Notes: generated by a model from the sequence alone, not told the origin. 64,000 bases of DNA from Dendrolimus kikuchii (GCA_019925095.2 CM034398.1:7269001-7333000), one strand, 5' to 3'. Numbered from the stretch's first letter, positions 1-10,306 are shown. Numbers and translations are program-made.

Positions 1-100
1 AAACATAATTTTCTGTGAAACAGTCTGTTCTGTGACTTAGTTTGAAAAGGTAACATGTGCTCGCGGAATATTAAATGAATCAATTTCAAAACTGGCGAAC
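1..100. repeat. dispersed repeat, copy 1
   Basis: This stretch is closely similar, in the same orientation, to 48344-48442; both contain 'cttagtttgaaaaggtaaca'. It starts at or before the window edge. I do not recognise the family. In the second copy the similarity stops where a Helitron-like element begins. Confidence 0.6.
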
Positions 101-190
101 ATATTCTTACCACGACTGTCATATTATGTCAAAACAGAAATTATAAAAGTTATTTAGTATATTTTAGTCAGTATGTTCATTAATTGTAGA

Positions 191-511
191 TTTTTTTTAT
201 TTTTTTTTTATTGCAGTAGTTCAGCAGACAGGCAGACGGCCCACTTGATGGAAAGCGGTTACCATCGCCTATGGACATTTGCAACACCAAGTTGCTGCAA
301 ATGCGCTGCTGCTCTCTTAAGGGAAACTGGAACCTGGTCACTAATGCCGGAACACAACTTAAGGTTGTTATGGCGACATACTTTAGACCAGGGGTGATAG
401 CCATCCAGTCGGGCAAATGCCCTACCACCTGGCTGTGGGTTGTTAAGTCGCCTCTTACGACAGGCCGCCCGGCCGCAGGAAATTGTATTCTTTCTCCGTT
501 CCTGCACGGAT
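191..511 (-). mobile_element. SINE-A retroposon (unclassified family)
   Basis: About 320 bp, repeated many times in the window. Read on the minus strand it begins 'atccgtgcaggaacgg' and ends 'ctgcaataaaa' with a poly(A) tail, seen here as a T-run at 191-210. The A-tail and scattered positions suggest retroposition. I see no convincing RNA polymerase III A and B boxes, so SINE is a working label. Short open frames across it recur in every copy and are a by-product of shared sequence, not genes. Confidence 0.75.
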
Positions 512-1066
512 CAAGATGAAAAATTTTGCGAATTGTTGAGACAAAGTGGTACGGTGCTGCTAGTTTTATACATAGGTACATATTTTTAAGTAGTTTTAGA
601 CATGTTTCGTTAATGTATTACTTAAGTATAAATATCGAGTAGGTATTGTTCCTGCATACGAGCATTTGGTTGCTAGACTGACCCTTTGACTGCGTTAAGC
701 GCTGGTATATTCGACGACCCCGGGCAAACCTACAGGTTAAATTCACTATGCCTTTGGATAGATTTTGTGAAGTCTACCGTCTGCACAAGGGGGAGGACTT
801 CGAGAAACTGTTTGATCTAGTGCTAACGCTTCATTTCACAACTGCACTGCTTGAAGTCGACGGGATGTCCACTTTTATTTACTAGAGCTACACGCTTAAA
901 TACGCAGTGATTGGCTCTCTAAAATGTTTGTTTTGTATACAATAAGGAATTGAAGGCAAGGCGACGGTAGTAACTTTACACCAGGGGCCTAATTCTGCTA
1001 TTTCCAAATCTTGGCGTTGCGAGAATGTTCAAAGTATGATTCCATTGCGAGTGTCAAAAATTAGTA
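512..1066. other. no gene seen
   Basis: AT-rich sequence with stops in all frames. I see no repeat shared with the rest of the window. Confidence 0.5.
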
Positions 1067-1171
1067 TCTATATATTAATACGTGAAGCAAAAACACAGCA
1101 AAAACTTTGTACCCATTTTTATGAAAATTGCGCGGACGGCGGAGTATGAAATTTCGCACATTTATAGTTTA

Positions 1172-1380
1172 CTAGCTGTCCCGGAAGACGTTGTTCTGCC
1201 ATGAAGAAATAAAATTTAGAACCCGATTCCAGCGCTACCTACCGGGTCCAAATGTAAGCTATCCTATCTTTCAAGTCGGATCAAACTGCACACGGTGTGC
1301 AAATTTGATTAAAATCGGTCAAGTAGTTTAGGAATCCATCGCGGACAAACAACGTGACACGTAATTTATATATATTAAGA
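1172..1380 (-). mobile_element. Helitron-like element J, short type, nested in element K
   Basis: On the minus strand it starts TCTTAATATATA and ends CAGCTAG, placed exactly between A (1171) and T (1381). The copy of the host element at 39226-39588 has the empty site 'agtttatatag', so the boundaries are known to the base. The 209-bp insert is non-coding. It resembles the widespread lepidopteran 'ctagctgtcccgg' repeats, which I recall as Helitron-like (Lep1-type); that name is from memory. Confidence 0.8.
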
Positions 1381-1420
1381 TATAGAAAAGGAGTGTAGTA
1401 TGCTAATCTTTTTTAAAATT

Positions 1421-1581
1421 ACATACATACATACATAACTTCACGCCAGTTCCCTTGCGGGGTAGGCACGAACAACAGAGCGCCATCTAGGCTTATTCTT
1501 ACACACCTCACTTGCCTCTTTGACATTCATAACTCTTGTCATGCAAGCTCGTCTGTTCTTAAGGCTCCTGACATTACCTTC
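1421..1581 (-). mobile_element. 5'-truncated LINE tail with (TATG)n end, nested in element K
   Basis: On the minus strand this encodes the last codons of the LINE frame also seen at 23927-24289 (key residues KNKPRWRSVVRAYPARELA then stop) and ends in a (TATG)n tail. Perfect 7-bp target duplications 'taaaatt' flank it (1414-1420 and 1582-1588), and the empty site in the 39-kb copy of the host element has one such copy. Heavy 5' truncation is usual for LINEs. Confidence 0.85.
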
Positions 1582-1832
1582 TAAAATTGTGCTTAAAAAA
1601 TACATTAAATCAATAAAAAAAAACATTACACACACTACCATGTATTTGACACACGCATGCATGTATACTATTTAGTTTATTGTTAAAGTCAAATTAACAG
1701 TGTAGGTAGCCTTGGCGAAATCTGTGATTATAGAAGTATTATAGTCTTTGACAACAGAACCTTAACAATGTACAAACTTATAATTTAAATTAATTATTAT
1801 GGTCGAATTTCGACCACGGGCGACCACTAGTT

Positions 1833-2087
1833 CTACTAAATTCACAATATCTTCTCGATCGTCGTGGAATAGTAAAAAAAAAATACCATTACCATTACCA
1901 GAAATGTAATGCGATAGTTGATATGAATATTGCAAAGCTACGAAAATGTTAAATATTTATTTCCCGAGTTTTCGCTTTTAAAAATTTATAAAGGTGCCAC
2001 TGGCACGCCATTGGAATTAACAGAATACCCAAATTACGCACACCTACGATTGAGATGATTGTGTCGGGCGATTTTGACAAGAAGACG
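1833..2087. repeat. dispersed repeat M, copy 1
   Basis: Inverted relative to 17932-18212. Both copies share 'ctactaaa' at one end, a 'caaaatcgc'-like motif at the other and an internal 'ggcacgcca' palindromic patch. About 255 bp, non-coding, family unknown. It abuts the end of Helitron-like element K. Confidence 0.6.
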
Positions 2088-2257
2088 AGAAAAAGATTAA
2101 ACATTTATTTTAATTGAAATAAATTATCATTGTTCAAGGCTTGTAAATGATTTTCTTTTGTTCTTCTTTCAATATTTTTTTTATTCTGGCATAAGTTCTC
2201 TGTCTCGTCACAAAACTTCATGTTAATCTTTACGCTAACTGTCTATCTCTCTTATGG

Positions 2258-2377
2258 CCAGTTCCTATATCTTACTGTTTATTCACATGCCTTACTTACC
2301 ATCGGTTAAATTTTAACATACTTGTATGGAGCTTATGTCAAATTTTAATCGATAGTAAGGCCGAGGCATGGTTCCGG
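2258..2377. mobile_element. hairpin MITE I, copy 1
   Basis: About 120 bp that folds back on itself: 'cctatatcttact' at one side is matched by an inverted, diverged copy at the other, with 'atggagcttatgtcaaattt' in the middle. Related copies lie at 4124-4243, 4671-4772 and 40243-40385. No coding capacity. MITE is inferred from the inverted ends and repetition. Confidence 0.6.
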
Positions 2378-2499
2378 TTCAAAATTAACCGGTTTTAATC
2401 AGTTAAATTAACTGGTTTTAGTCAACTATTTCTTTCGAAGTGTAAACTTTAAAGATAGTATTATATAAAATTAAATTAACTGGCTTGTGGGCGTAATCG

Positions 2500-2869
2500 C
2501 CCTTAAAAGCGACTCACCGCTTGACCATTGACTGTAGCCAATAAGCCTGATATCGTGATAATAGATCGATCTGCACGGCGAGCAATACTCGTTGACATCA
2601 GTATCCCACATGACGATAACCTCGTGAAGAAAGAAAAAGAAAAACTAAGTAAATACTTGGATCTTGCTCACGAGGTTACGGCTATGTGGCGTCTGGAGTC
2701 AACGAGCATTGTGCCGATAGTTGTTAGCGTCAATGGTCTTATAGCGAAAAGCCTCGACCGTCATCTAGAGAGGCTTTCGCTAGGAAGCTGGGTGAAGGGC
2801 CAGATACAGAAGGCAGCACTCTTGGACACGGCACGAATTGTGAGGAGGTTCCTGTCTCTGGAGCCATAA
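2500..2869 (+). pseudogene. LINE C-terminal fragment, restriction-endonuclease-like domain
   Basis: The open frame from 2528 encodes 113 residues and ends in TAA. It contains KPDIVIID, then LVDISIP, then a KKEKEKLSKYLDL helix and a C-terminal LLDTARIVRRFL segment. The KPD...(V/I)D pattern and the following KE-rich helix match the C-terminal endonuclease-like region of LINEs of the R2/R4/NeSL type, from memory of those families. No RT domain is present upstream, so it is a 5'-truncated, inactive fragment. The downstream AT-rich stretch with (ATA)n at about 3060-3080 may be its tail. Confidence 0.6.
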
Positions 2870-3080
2870 CCATCGGTAGTTTGGACCCCAGGCCCCGCTG
2901 GCGATGAGATGCAAGATTTTAAATTTTTTTTTTTATTGAATATGTATTTTATTTTTGATATATTTTTATAAAAGAATAATATTATCTATTTTTTTATAAA
3001 AAAATATCTTTATATGTATATTTAAAAAAAAAATGTAAAATTTTGGATAATAAATAAATACAGTATAATAATAATAATAA

Positions 3081-3297
3081 TCGGCAGACAAACACACATA
3101 TTATATATCCCCAAATTAAGCAAGTTACGCTTGTGTTATGGGTAATATACAACGGACTACTCTGGGGCCGGTCCCAGATACCCAGACCATAGTAAATAAC
3201 GGAGAAAATACGTTTCGAACGAATCGAACCCGGAGCCTCTGCGTTGGAGTGAGGTAGGTCGGCAAAGGCTTAGCCCGCTCAACCACAGAGGCCGTCA
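3081..3297 (-). mobile_element. tRNA-derived SINE-D, copy 1
   Basis: Read on the minus strand it starts 'gacggcctctgtggttgagc'. The A-box-like 'tggttgagcggg' lies near the start and the B-box-like 'gggttcgattc' about 50 bp on, so the head is tRNA-like. The 3' half includes 'ggtctgggtatctggga' and ends near (ATA)n. Full copies recur at 13697-13926, 30431-30660, 44951-45195 and 56065-56283. Not a functional tRNA gene. Confidence 0.85.
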
Positions 3298-3358
3298 ACT
3301 TTAATTTACTAATTAATTAGTATCTCTAATTAGGCAGTCGTAATTGAGAGCAATAGCT

Positions 3359-3716
3359 CTTAGGGGCCATCCACAGTTTACGTCACACGAATTTCATGAT
3401 TTTTCGACCCTTCCCCCGTCTTTGGCACAGCTGGTCACATTCGTGAGACTCCTCGCTCCCTAGTATGACATCAAATGTATTTTGCAATTTTACATTAAGA
3501 AATTATTAAATTAAAACAGCAGTTCCGTAAATAGTTTTATTTCCATTTAAATTATTTTTTTATAATTTAAACACTGCTTACACAGATTTTTATTAATAGT
3601 TAAAAAATAGTGTTTTAAAGCTTAAATTATATTAGATTTTGAAATGTGACGTCACAAAATTTAGGATTCCTCCCACCCTTTATCACACAATGACGTAACT
3701 TATAGATAGCTCCTTA
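3359..3716. mobile_element. MITE L, uninterrupted copy
   Basis: About 358 bp with imperfect inverted ends: 'taggggccatccacagttta' and, inverted at the right, 'taaggagctatctataagtt', both followed by 'acgtca'. A second copy at 24372-25090 is split by SINE-A. No coding capacity. Confidence 0.65.
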
Positions 3717-4123
3717 GACCGTTAATATAAAACCGTAGTATAAAACATCAATACCTTGTTTGTACAAACCAACTCCGGCTTCCTTGCCATTAACGTAAAA
3801 CTAGAAAGTAGGCTGAAGAAACTGGTATAACCCAAATAATTTACTTCAACCTAATTTTGTGAACGTAAAAAGAAAGAAATTCTTTTATTGTTAAAGATAT
3901 TATAAAAACCTGGAAGCGGCAAACTTTTAACGACAGCTTTAACGACGACGGCTGCGAGTTAAAGTTAACTAAAGTTGTTTAATCACTTGTAAACAATTTC
4001 ATAGAATAAAATGAAGAATGAAAGATCGGATAAAATCTATACTATTCTGCTGTTGGTACAAACGGTTTGTCACATGCATAAGTAACTTTTATGCATGTGA
4101 TAAACCATAAATCGAATAAGGCA
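3717..4123. other. no gene seen
   Basis: AT-rich sequence with no long frame and no repeat that I can place. Confidence 0.45.
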
Positions 4124-4243
4124 CGGTTCCTATATCTTAGCGAACGTTCATTTGCCTTACTATCGTTTAAAATTTGACATAAGCTCCATGTAAATAATTT
4201 CAATATTCAACCGATGTGAATAAATAGCAAGGCATAGGAACTG
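4124..4243. mobile_element. hairpin MITE I, copy 2
   Basis: Starts 'ggttcctatatctta' and ends in the inverted match 'ggcataggaactgg'. Shares the central 'ttgacataagctccatg' with the copies at 2258 and 4671. Confidence 0.6.
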
Positions 4244-4670
4244 GTTATAAGTGGCTTATTTGCAGATTTGTTGTTTTAATATGTATATTATATAATTGGC
4301 AGACAACACAGAAGTTATGTAATTACATTACCTATTAAAAACCTTCCTAGACAAGTGTCCAGGATTGTAATTAAACGTCAATATTTATAATTTAAAATAA
4401 ATGGGGACACGCTTAGTAGCTTTTGCACAATATAGGCTTCCGTAGAGGTAACAAATGTGTTGTGTTTTCATTTTTTGGCAACTATACCACAAAAAGCATG
4501 CAATAGGAAATATACCATACCTCAAAAATTACTCAACAAATATTTTTCAAAAATATTTTTGCTCGAAGTATTTTTTAAACTTTAAAAGTTTGATATTTTT
4601 TCAGAATGTTTTTTTTACCTCATATTTTTAATAAGGTAAAAGCCCCTTTGTAGCGTTATAAGCAGTATTG

Positions 4671-4772
4671 ACCCGTATATCAGGTTAAAAATTGACATAA
4701 GCTCCATTCATATAAGTAATGTCAAAATCGATGGTAAGGCAAGTGAATGAATAGTAAGATAAAGGGACCGGG
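4671..4772. mobile_element. hairpin MITE I, copy 3
   Basis: Contains 'ttgacataagctccat' and the right end 'atgaatagtaagataaaggg', matching the other copies of this hairpin family. The left end is worn. Confidence 0.5.
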
Positions 4773-4810
4773 ATAAATCTTTCAGTAAAATTTAATTTAT
4801 GTAGATGATA

Positions 4811-4937
4811 ATAAAACTACGTTTTAACGGTTTTAAGCGCGGTAATTTTATTTGATTTTGGTTTTTCCGACGTTTCGGTCACTTTTCAGTGGCCGTGATC
4901 ACGGAAGACAAAGATGTCAAGTGTCAACGAGTATTGT
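4811..4937 (-). repeat. Penelope-like element terminal repeat
   Basis: 127 bp that match, with very few changes, each arm of the palindrome at 10321-10576. On the minus strand it follows the 3' untranslated part of the Penelope-like frame. It contains the hairpin ggccact-gaaa-agtgacc followed by gaaac. The family's 30-bp tail (gtatacaagtcgcgaaaact) is absent here, so the 3' end is incomplete. Confidence 0.8.
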
Positions 4938-5151
4938 TAAAGTTTTATTTAGCCTACCGCCAACTTATTAATTTTAATTTTGTTTATGGTTATTATTTAA
5001 TCTATGGGAGCCTAATCTAATTTACTACCGCTTCGCAACATGTTATGGCTTGAAGAGAAGAAGCGGCGCAAGAAACTCTTCAGCAAACATGCCTAGCTCT
5101 AATAATTTTATATAATATTAAAATGGGTGGAAGGAAAAATAAAAGTAATTA
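4938..5151 (-). other. Penelope-like element 3' untranslated region
   Basis: Lies between the stop codon of the frame at 5152 and the terminal repeat. A diverged piece of the same sequence ('gctgaagagttt', 'gagctagg') recurs at about 59930-59985 next to another copy of the terminal repeat, which supports its membership of the element. Confidence 0.65.
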
Positions 5152-6198
5152 TCAGTCAAGTTGGTTTGTGTTCCGTTGTACGCAGAAAGAGCTCACAGTG
5201 TCTTGAGGTCTGGCAGCTGGTTTTTGCTGGGTTTGGGTCTTAATAGTTTTAATAATTGGATCCCAAACAGGTGGTACTTGCCAAACATCTTCTCTATTGA
5301 AATTTGGGTGTTTTTTGATTTCAATAGCCTCACGCATCATTCTAGGTATGAAACGATTCTCTTTCGCGAGGATTTGTGGGTTATCGAATCTGATGTAGTG
5401 GTTGGGTTTATCCAGCGTGTGTTCACTGATCGCAGACTTCGTAGACCTTGTGTGTTTTATGTCAGCAATGTGTTCTTTTACTCGTGTTTTTATGCTCCTC
5501 TTTGTTTGCCCAATGTATGACAATCCACACTCACAATCAAGCTTGTAAACCCCTGCATCCTGGAGTGGGATATTGCATTTCACAGGTCTCAGAAATTGGG
5601 TAATCTTTTTCTGCGGCTTGAAATATGTTTTGATTGAAGCTCGCCTGAGGATGTGACCAATTCTGTCTGTGACCCCCTTGATGTAGGGTAGGGTAGCAGG
5701 GCACCGCTCAATTGAAGGTGGTTTGGGGCCTTTGTGACGTTGGTGTGGAGTCTTCAGCTGATTGCGTTGTAGAACTCGCTTGACATGCTGAAGCTCTCCA
5801 GCTTTGTGGTTCTCGTCACAAATTTTCCGTGCTCTCTGAAACAAAGATTTGCCCACGGTAGCTAACTGACTAGGATGGTGGTGAGACGAACCATTAAGGT
5901 ATTTATCTGTATGGGTAGGTTTCCTATACACCGTATGACCAAGAGTATTGTCAGGGTTCCTTAGGATGAGCACATCCAGAAAAGCTAATTTATTATTTGC
6001 CTCTAGTTCCATAGTAAATTTAATATTACTGCTAAAGGAATTGAGATGATTTAGAAATGCAGAGACTTTATCGTTTGGGAGGACGGCAAAAGTATCGTCT
6101 ACGTACCTTTTATACATCTTCATCATTTTATGTAGATGACCCATTTCTACATAAAAGTCAGTGCGACATACAAAGACAGACGGACGTGACAGTTTCAC
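5152..6198 (-). CDS. Penelope-like retroelement, RT C-terminal part plus GIY-YIG endonuclease
   Basis: The uninterrupted 348-codon frame encodes the back half of a Penelope-like polyprotein. RYVDD at residues 31-35 is the RT catalytic motif. LAFLDVLILR (71-80) and VYRKPTHTD (90-98) are typical of Penelope RT thumb regions. GVY (216-218) and YIG (228-230), with R239 and H243, form the GIY-YIG nuclease core, preceded by the CxC at 222-224. Known role of the family: RT copies element RNA and the nuclease cuts the target. The first 28 or so residues do not look like RT and the fingers/palm motifs are missing, so the element is 5'-truncated and the ATG at 6198 is probably not native. The absence of stops suggests a fairly young insertion. 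The 3' terminal repeat lies 214 bp downstream. Confidence 0.9.
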   Translation of the reverse strand: MKLSRPSVFVCRTDFYVEMGHLHKMMKMYKRYVDDTFAVLPNDKVSAFLNHLNSFSSNIKFTMELEANNKLAFLDVLILRNPDNTLGHTVYRKPTHTDKYLNGSSHHHPSQLATVGKSLFQRARKICDENHKAGELQHVKRVLQRNQLKTPHQRHKGPKPPSIERCPATLPYIKGVTDRIGHILRRASIKTYFKPQKKITQFLRPVKCNIPLQDAGVYKLDCECGLSYIGQTKRSIKTRVKEHIADIKHTRSTKSAISEHTLDKPNHYIRFDNPQILAKENRFIPRMMREAIEIKKHPNFNREDVWQVPPVWDPIIKTIKTQTQQKPAARPQDTVSSFCVQRNTNQLD

Positions 6199-6877
6199 AA
6201 GTTTTCCCTTTTTGCCAAAACGGTTACGGGACCTTAGAATTCCAAGCCAAAGCAGTCACAATTATGTTTTGAAGGTATAATATGGAACAAAAAGACACCA
6301 GTAAAAATGTAGCTTAAAAAGCGTACATCCCGGAGTTTCCGACAAAAATTACAGTGATATACAAAAATGGCCATCTGGTAACATTTTTACCAAAGTAGTG
6401 ACATTACTCTAAATCTGATAAACAATATTCGAAACATGCACTATTGGGCCATATTATTTGAACATATAAGATTGTGTGAGTACAATTATTTGTGATGTTA
6501 CATTTGAAGGCAGACAATATTTTCTGCTACAGATAAAAGAACAGTAACGTAACTGTAATAAAACGTCAATCGGACAAATGGAGGACTTAGTACCGATAAA
6601 TTGTTTATGATATACTACAATAAAATGTAATTTTGTACAGATATTACTTTCCTTCATATATAATTTAGGCACTTTGCTTTACACGCTCGTGAATGTCTTT
6701 TGTTATGGAGCAAAATTGACAACAGGCAGACTCAAAGATACAAATATAAATTTATATCTAAAAATAGACAACAATGCGTGTGTGTCCAGAGTAAAAGGCC
6801 CTTTGAAAACGTTCATGAAAGTAAAAAGAAGCTGGTTAGGACTTTCAATTTATGACTGATTTAAGTTTTAATAGTTA
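6199..6877. other. no gene seen
   Basis: AT-rich sequence with only short frames (up to 72 codons) lacking recognisable motifs. It borders the 5'-truncated Penelope-like element. Confidence 0.5.
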
Positions 6878-7270
6878 CTAGCTGACCCGGCAAACTTCGT
6901 ACCGCCTCAGAATCAATAAATAAAAAACATTGATTTCTGAACGACGGCACGAACATCAAACGTTTGACATTCAAAAGCAAAATAATGAAAAAAACTTCAT
7001 TTTGAAATTTAATTTGATTTCTGAACGACTTTTAAATTTAGTTGATTTCTAAACGACAGGATTAACATCGAATGTTTGACAGGTAATAGTTTCTATGGGA
7101 AAGCGAAATTGTTGTTTTTACTATATTCCAACCATTTTTTTCATATTTACTCACGTTTTATTCCTTCCCTGGACTTCCACAAATAATTCAAGGCCAAAAT
7201 TAGCCAAATCAGTCCAGCTGTTCTTGAATTTTAGCGAGACTAACTAACAGCAATTGATTTTTATATATAC
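6878..7270 (-). mobile_element. Helitron-like element, 'ctagctgacccgg' type
   Basis: Begins on the plus strand with CTAG after an A (6877) and the motif 'ctgacccggcaaacttcgt'. Read on the minus strand it therefore ends CTAG before a T. The other boundary, near 'tttttatatatac', is not precise. The internal 'ccaaatcagtccagctgttc' matches the usual body of such elements. Confidence 0.5.
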
Positions 7271-7592
7271 CTAGTCCAGCCATAAGTTCTGTTACAAATG
7301 AATATGCATTATTTAAAAATTAAGTAATGTAATATTATTAAAATTTATACCTACATATTTATTAGTCTCAGCAAAAAATCATTGATTAAGAATAACTACT
7401 ATAACTATTTTTAATTTAAATTTATTTTCTGTTTTTTAGTTGTATTTTCTATAAAAGCGTATTTTTGTAGTTTTTTTTTAAACTATTATTTTTGATTTTT
7501 TTGTGATTATTTAGTGATTTAATTCCCTTCTCCGTGGAAACTTTGAAAAAGAATTAAATACACTCTTATGATAAAATGGAACGTTATGTAAA

Positions 7593-7808
7593 AATAAGCT
7601 TTTTTAAAAAGGTTTTTAAATACAAGCTTTTAAGATCCTGCATATCATGTAGCAGCAGAGTGCTAGCCAAGACAAGTCCAAACACGACGGATCTATCTTG
7701 TTTAGTACAGGAGTTCCTATGGCCACCTTCCGACTCCATCATCAGATCAGCTCCATGGTACCTTATTATTGCATTGTCACGCGATATACACATACGTGCA
7801 AAATTTCA
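7593..7808 (+). mobile_element. dispersed element G, copy 1 (truncated)
   Basis: Shares 'aagcttttttaaaaaggt' at the start and 'ggagttcctatggccacctt' inside with the copies at 14344-14687 (minus) and 61606-61940 (plus). The right third is missing; sequence of repeat H follows. The 82-codon frame here is not a gene: it reappears, with changes, in every copy. Confidence 0.65.
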
Positions 7809-7858
7809 AAAAAACCTTATATAACATACGTATGAAGCTAATAAAAGCGTATTAAAAA

Positions 7859-8440
7859 GAGGAGGTTCTTAATTCGTTTGTATGTTTTTTGTATGATAGT
7901 TACTCGATTTCTCCGTCAATTGTGGACCGATTTTCAAATTTTTTCTTTTTATCGAAAGGGACTACCGAATTGGTCCCATTGTCGCCATGTAAGGATCTGA
8001 TGAGTGGATTCCAGGGAAATCGAGAGAATCCCTCGAAAATTTTTAACCGACTTGTTTATTGTGTATGTTACACGATACCTTCATCAATTGTCGAGCGCTT
8101 TTTAATTTTATTTATTTATTTCTATGCTCCCCAGGTGATTCCATGGTCACCAGTCACGATCTGGTAAGTGGATTCCAGGAAAATCGAGAGTAATCCTTAT
8201 TAAAGAACGCCAGGTGCCTACATTCTGCAAAAAACCTTATATACATGTGCCAGTATTACATTTTTTGCAGGCGCTTATTTTTTGTATACATGTTACGAGA
8301 TTCCTCTATGAATTGTGGGCCGATTTTTTTTTTAAATTTATTTATCAGAGTTTACTATTCTGAAGATTTTTGTTGTTTTTTTATGTTATATATATATGTT
8401 ACTTGGCACAGACTGCAAGATGTTGTAGAAAGAAGTTGGT
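7859..8440 (+). repeat. repeat H ('ggaggttctcaattcg' family), two units
   Basis: Begins 'gaggaggttcttaattcgt'. Contains 'caattgtggaccgatttt' twice (near 7917 and 8310) and 'aaggatctgatgagtggatt', and ends near 'agatgttgtagaaag'. The same order of motifs recurs at 51036-51500 and 63520-64000 and inverted at 62550-63115. I recall this as one of the commonest dispersed repeats of Lepidoptera; its class is uncertain. Confidence 0.6.
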
Positions 8441-8954
8441 TAAATATTTATGTTTTGCTTTTTAGTTTTGTTAAAAACATATTAACTATAGTTTAAAGTG
8501 CGATAAATGTATTGATCAAAAGCGCTTCAAAGGAGGTTCGATTATTCGGCTTATTTAATTTCGTAATATGGAACTTCTTCGTGAAATTTTCACTTATTTT
8601 TTTAAAAGTTAGTACTTAGGTTAGAATACTCATTTTACGTCACGTACCATTATGTGGTGCATAATTTTTAACTTTCAAACCATGTATACAGGCTTCGTAA
8701 ATGAATTTTTTGAGCAAATATGTCGAAAAACATGTTTTAAGATTAATATGTTTTAAGACGTTGATTGAAAGTTTCAATTATGATTTACTATAAAAACAAG
8801 AACGGATTGATGGCGCCAACTGTGATTACAGACTGTGATACGAGTCAAATATTTTATTGGGCTTTATTAAAAATTTTGCTTACTTTATCAAAAAGAAGCT
8901 GGTAGCGGTTTCTTTTTAGGATGACACTGTCGTTTTTATTTCTTTTATTGTTTA
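8441..8954. other. no gene seen
   Basis: AT-rich, no long frame, no repeat shared with other parts of the window that I could find. Confidence 0.45.
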
Positions 8955-9479
8955 TTAGGATATGCATGCGACTCCGTCTATGCTCGACTTGAAATTCCGC
9001 CGGGATTTCCGGGACACAAAATACCGCAGCATTTGAAAAAGAATGTAAGCTATAGTGTTAGTGAAAACTGTGTCGGAATAAGCTAATTTTTACGCACCCG
9101 AACTACAAACTGCTCCCGGGAAAATGTCGGCCGGATTCCCGGGATAAAAATTACTGTACATTTTATTATATTAAATTTGCCATCGATCACTGAAAAAATC
9201 ACATTATATTTTTTTTTTTAATCTGGCCATCTTAAATCACTCCTAGAAATATTCCCGCGGAATTTCTAGGATGAAAAGTAGCGCAGATTTTAAGATATTT
9301 CTGTCGATCAGCGAAAACCGCATCGAAATCGGTCCAGTAGTTTTTACGCGAATCCCGAACAAACAGACAAGTAATCCGAAAAAAATGCATCGTGTTTTCC
9401 ATCGTTTATATAGTCCATTCCCGTTTTTTTAATAGCTTCAAACAGACACGTTATTTTTAGAACTTTATAATATTATAGA
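8955..9479 (-). mobile_element. Helitron-like element, long type, copy 1
   Basis: On the minus strand it starts TCTATAATATTATAAAG and ends near 'gcatatcctaa', the worn form of the CTAG end. It contains several 'cccgggaattccgcggg'-like patches shared with the copies at 27746-28255, 48443-48775 and 56965-57476. About 525 bp, non-coding. Confidence 0.65.
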
Positions 9480-9532
9480 CATTAATTAAATATGATCATT
9501 AAATAAAATATTATTTATTTATTTATCATGAT

Positions 9533-9721
9533 CCATGATCAAATTGATCGTGTACTAGCAGAAGGTGATGTCAGGAGCCTTAAGAACAGACGAGCGTGCA
9601 TGACAAGAGTTATGAATGTCAAAGAAGCAAGTGAGGTGTGTAAGAATAAGCCTGAATGGCGCTCTGTTGTCCATGCCTACCCCGCAAGGGAACTGGCGTG
9701 AAGTTATGTATGTATGTATGT
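9533..9721 (+). mobile_element. LINE tail with (TATG)n end
   Basis: Encodes the end of the LINE frame (DQIDRVLAEGDVRSLKNRRA and on to PARELA) and ends in (TATG)n. The 12-bp word 'attaattaaata' occurs at 9481-9492 and 9722-9733 and may be the target duplication, which would leave about 40 bp of filler before the recognisable LINE part. Confidence 0.75.
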
Positions 9722-9733
9722 ATTAATTAAATA

Positions 9734-10306
9734 ATATAAAAATGCATACATTTTTCAGGGGGACTCTTCTGTTTATGGTTATTCTGCTGCTTTATAGCGT
9801 CGCACGTAATTGAAATCCTCGTGAGATATTTAATTATGTCGTGTTATTAGATTTTCAAGGCGTTTTTATTTTATACTGAGAATATATTATTATGTCATTG
9901 TATATAATATTTTAACACAGTTCAGTTTTAATTGTGAAGACTTATTGTTAAATGTACCATAATAACTATATTTTAGTACGTATAAAATCATATTTTTCGA
10001 TGTTAAAGTTTTCTCATGGTTTCGCTGGTGATTTCTTGATTGTTTTCAATAAAACTTGGTTTGATTTCTATTGATATATTTTTCGACTTCACAGGTTTTT
10101 ATGTATTTTAGGTTTTTAGAAAAATTATATGTTCATGTTAGACATACATATGTAAAGTGGGTGACATGTGTGATTTATAATAATATTATGTAGTAATGAA
10201 ATGAGGTATTAATGAAGGTAGTATTTGCATTAATCGCAAACAGCTGGTATCAATTATCGTGTTATATTCCGCTAAAAATTATGATATTTTCCTGGGTTCT
10301 AATAGT
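9734..10306. other. no gene seen
   Basis: AT-rich sequence without frames or repeats that I can name. Confidence 0.45.

Larger units (their letters stand above)
1067..1830 (+). mobile_element. Helitron-like element K, interrupted by two insertions
   Basis: The element begins TC after an A (1066|1067) and ends CTAG before a T (1830|1831), the Helitron insertion signature. A hairpin 'ggtcgaatttcgacc' lies 11 nt before CTAG, as expected at a Helitron 3' end. A second, uninterrupted copy lies at 39226-39588. Comparing the two shows insertions at 1172-1380 and 1421-1581; net length is about 390 bp. It has no coding capacity, so it is non-autonomous. Similarity between copies is direct observation; assignment to Helitrons is inferred from the ends. 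Confidence 0.75.

Noticed and set aside
180..581. Open frames of 60-133 codons over SINE-A copies (for example 180-581, 12859-13230, 24379-24756, 43680-44091)
   Set aside because: The same peptides recur with shifts and stops in every copy on both strands; they reflect the shared retroposon sequence, not genes.
3245..3297. tRNA gene from the A- and B-box-like words in SINE-D
   Set aside because: The boxes belong to a 220-bp repeat with five complete copies; the acceptor and anticodon stems do not close into a cloverleaf, so these are SINE heads.
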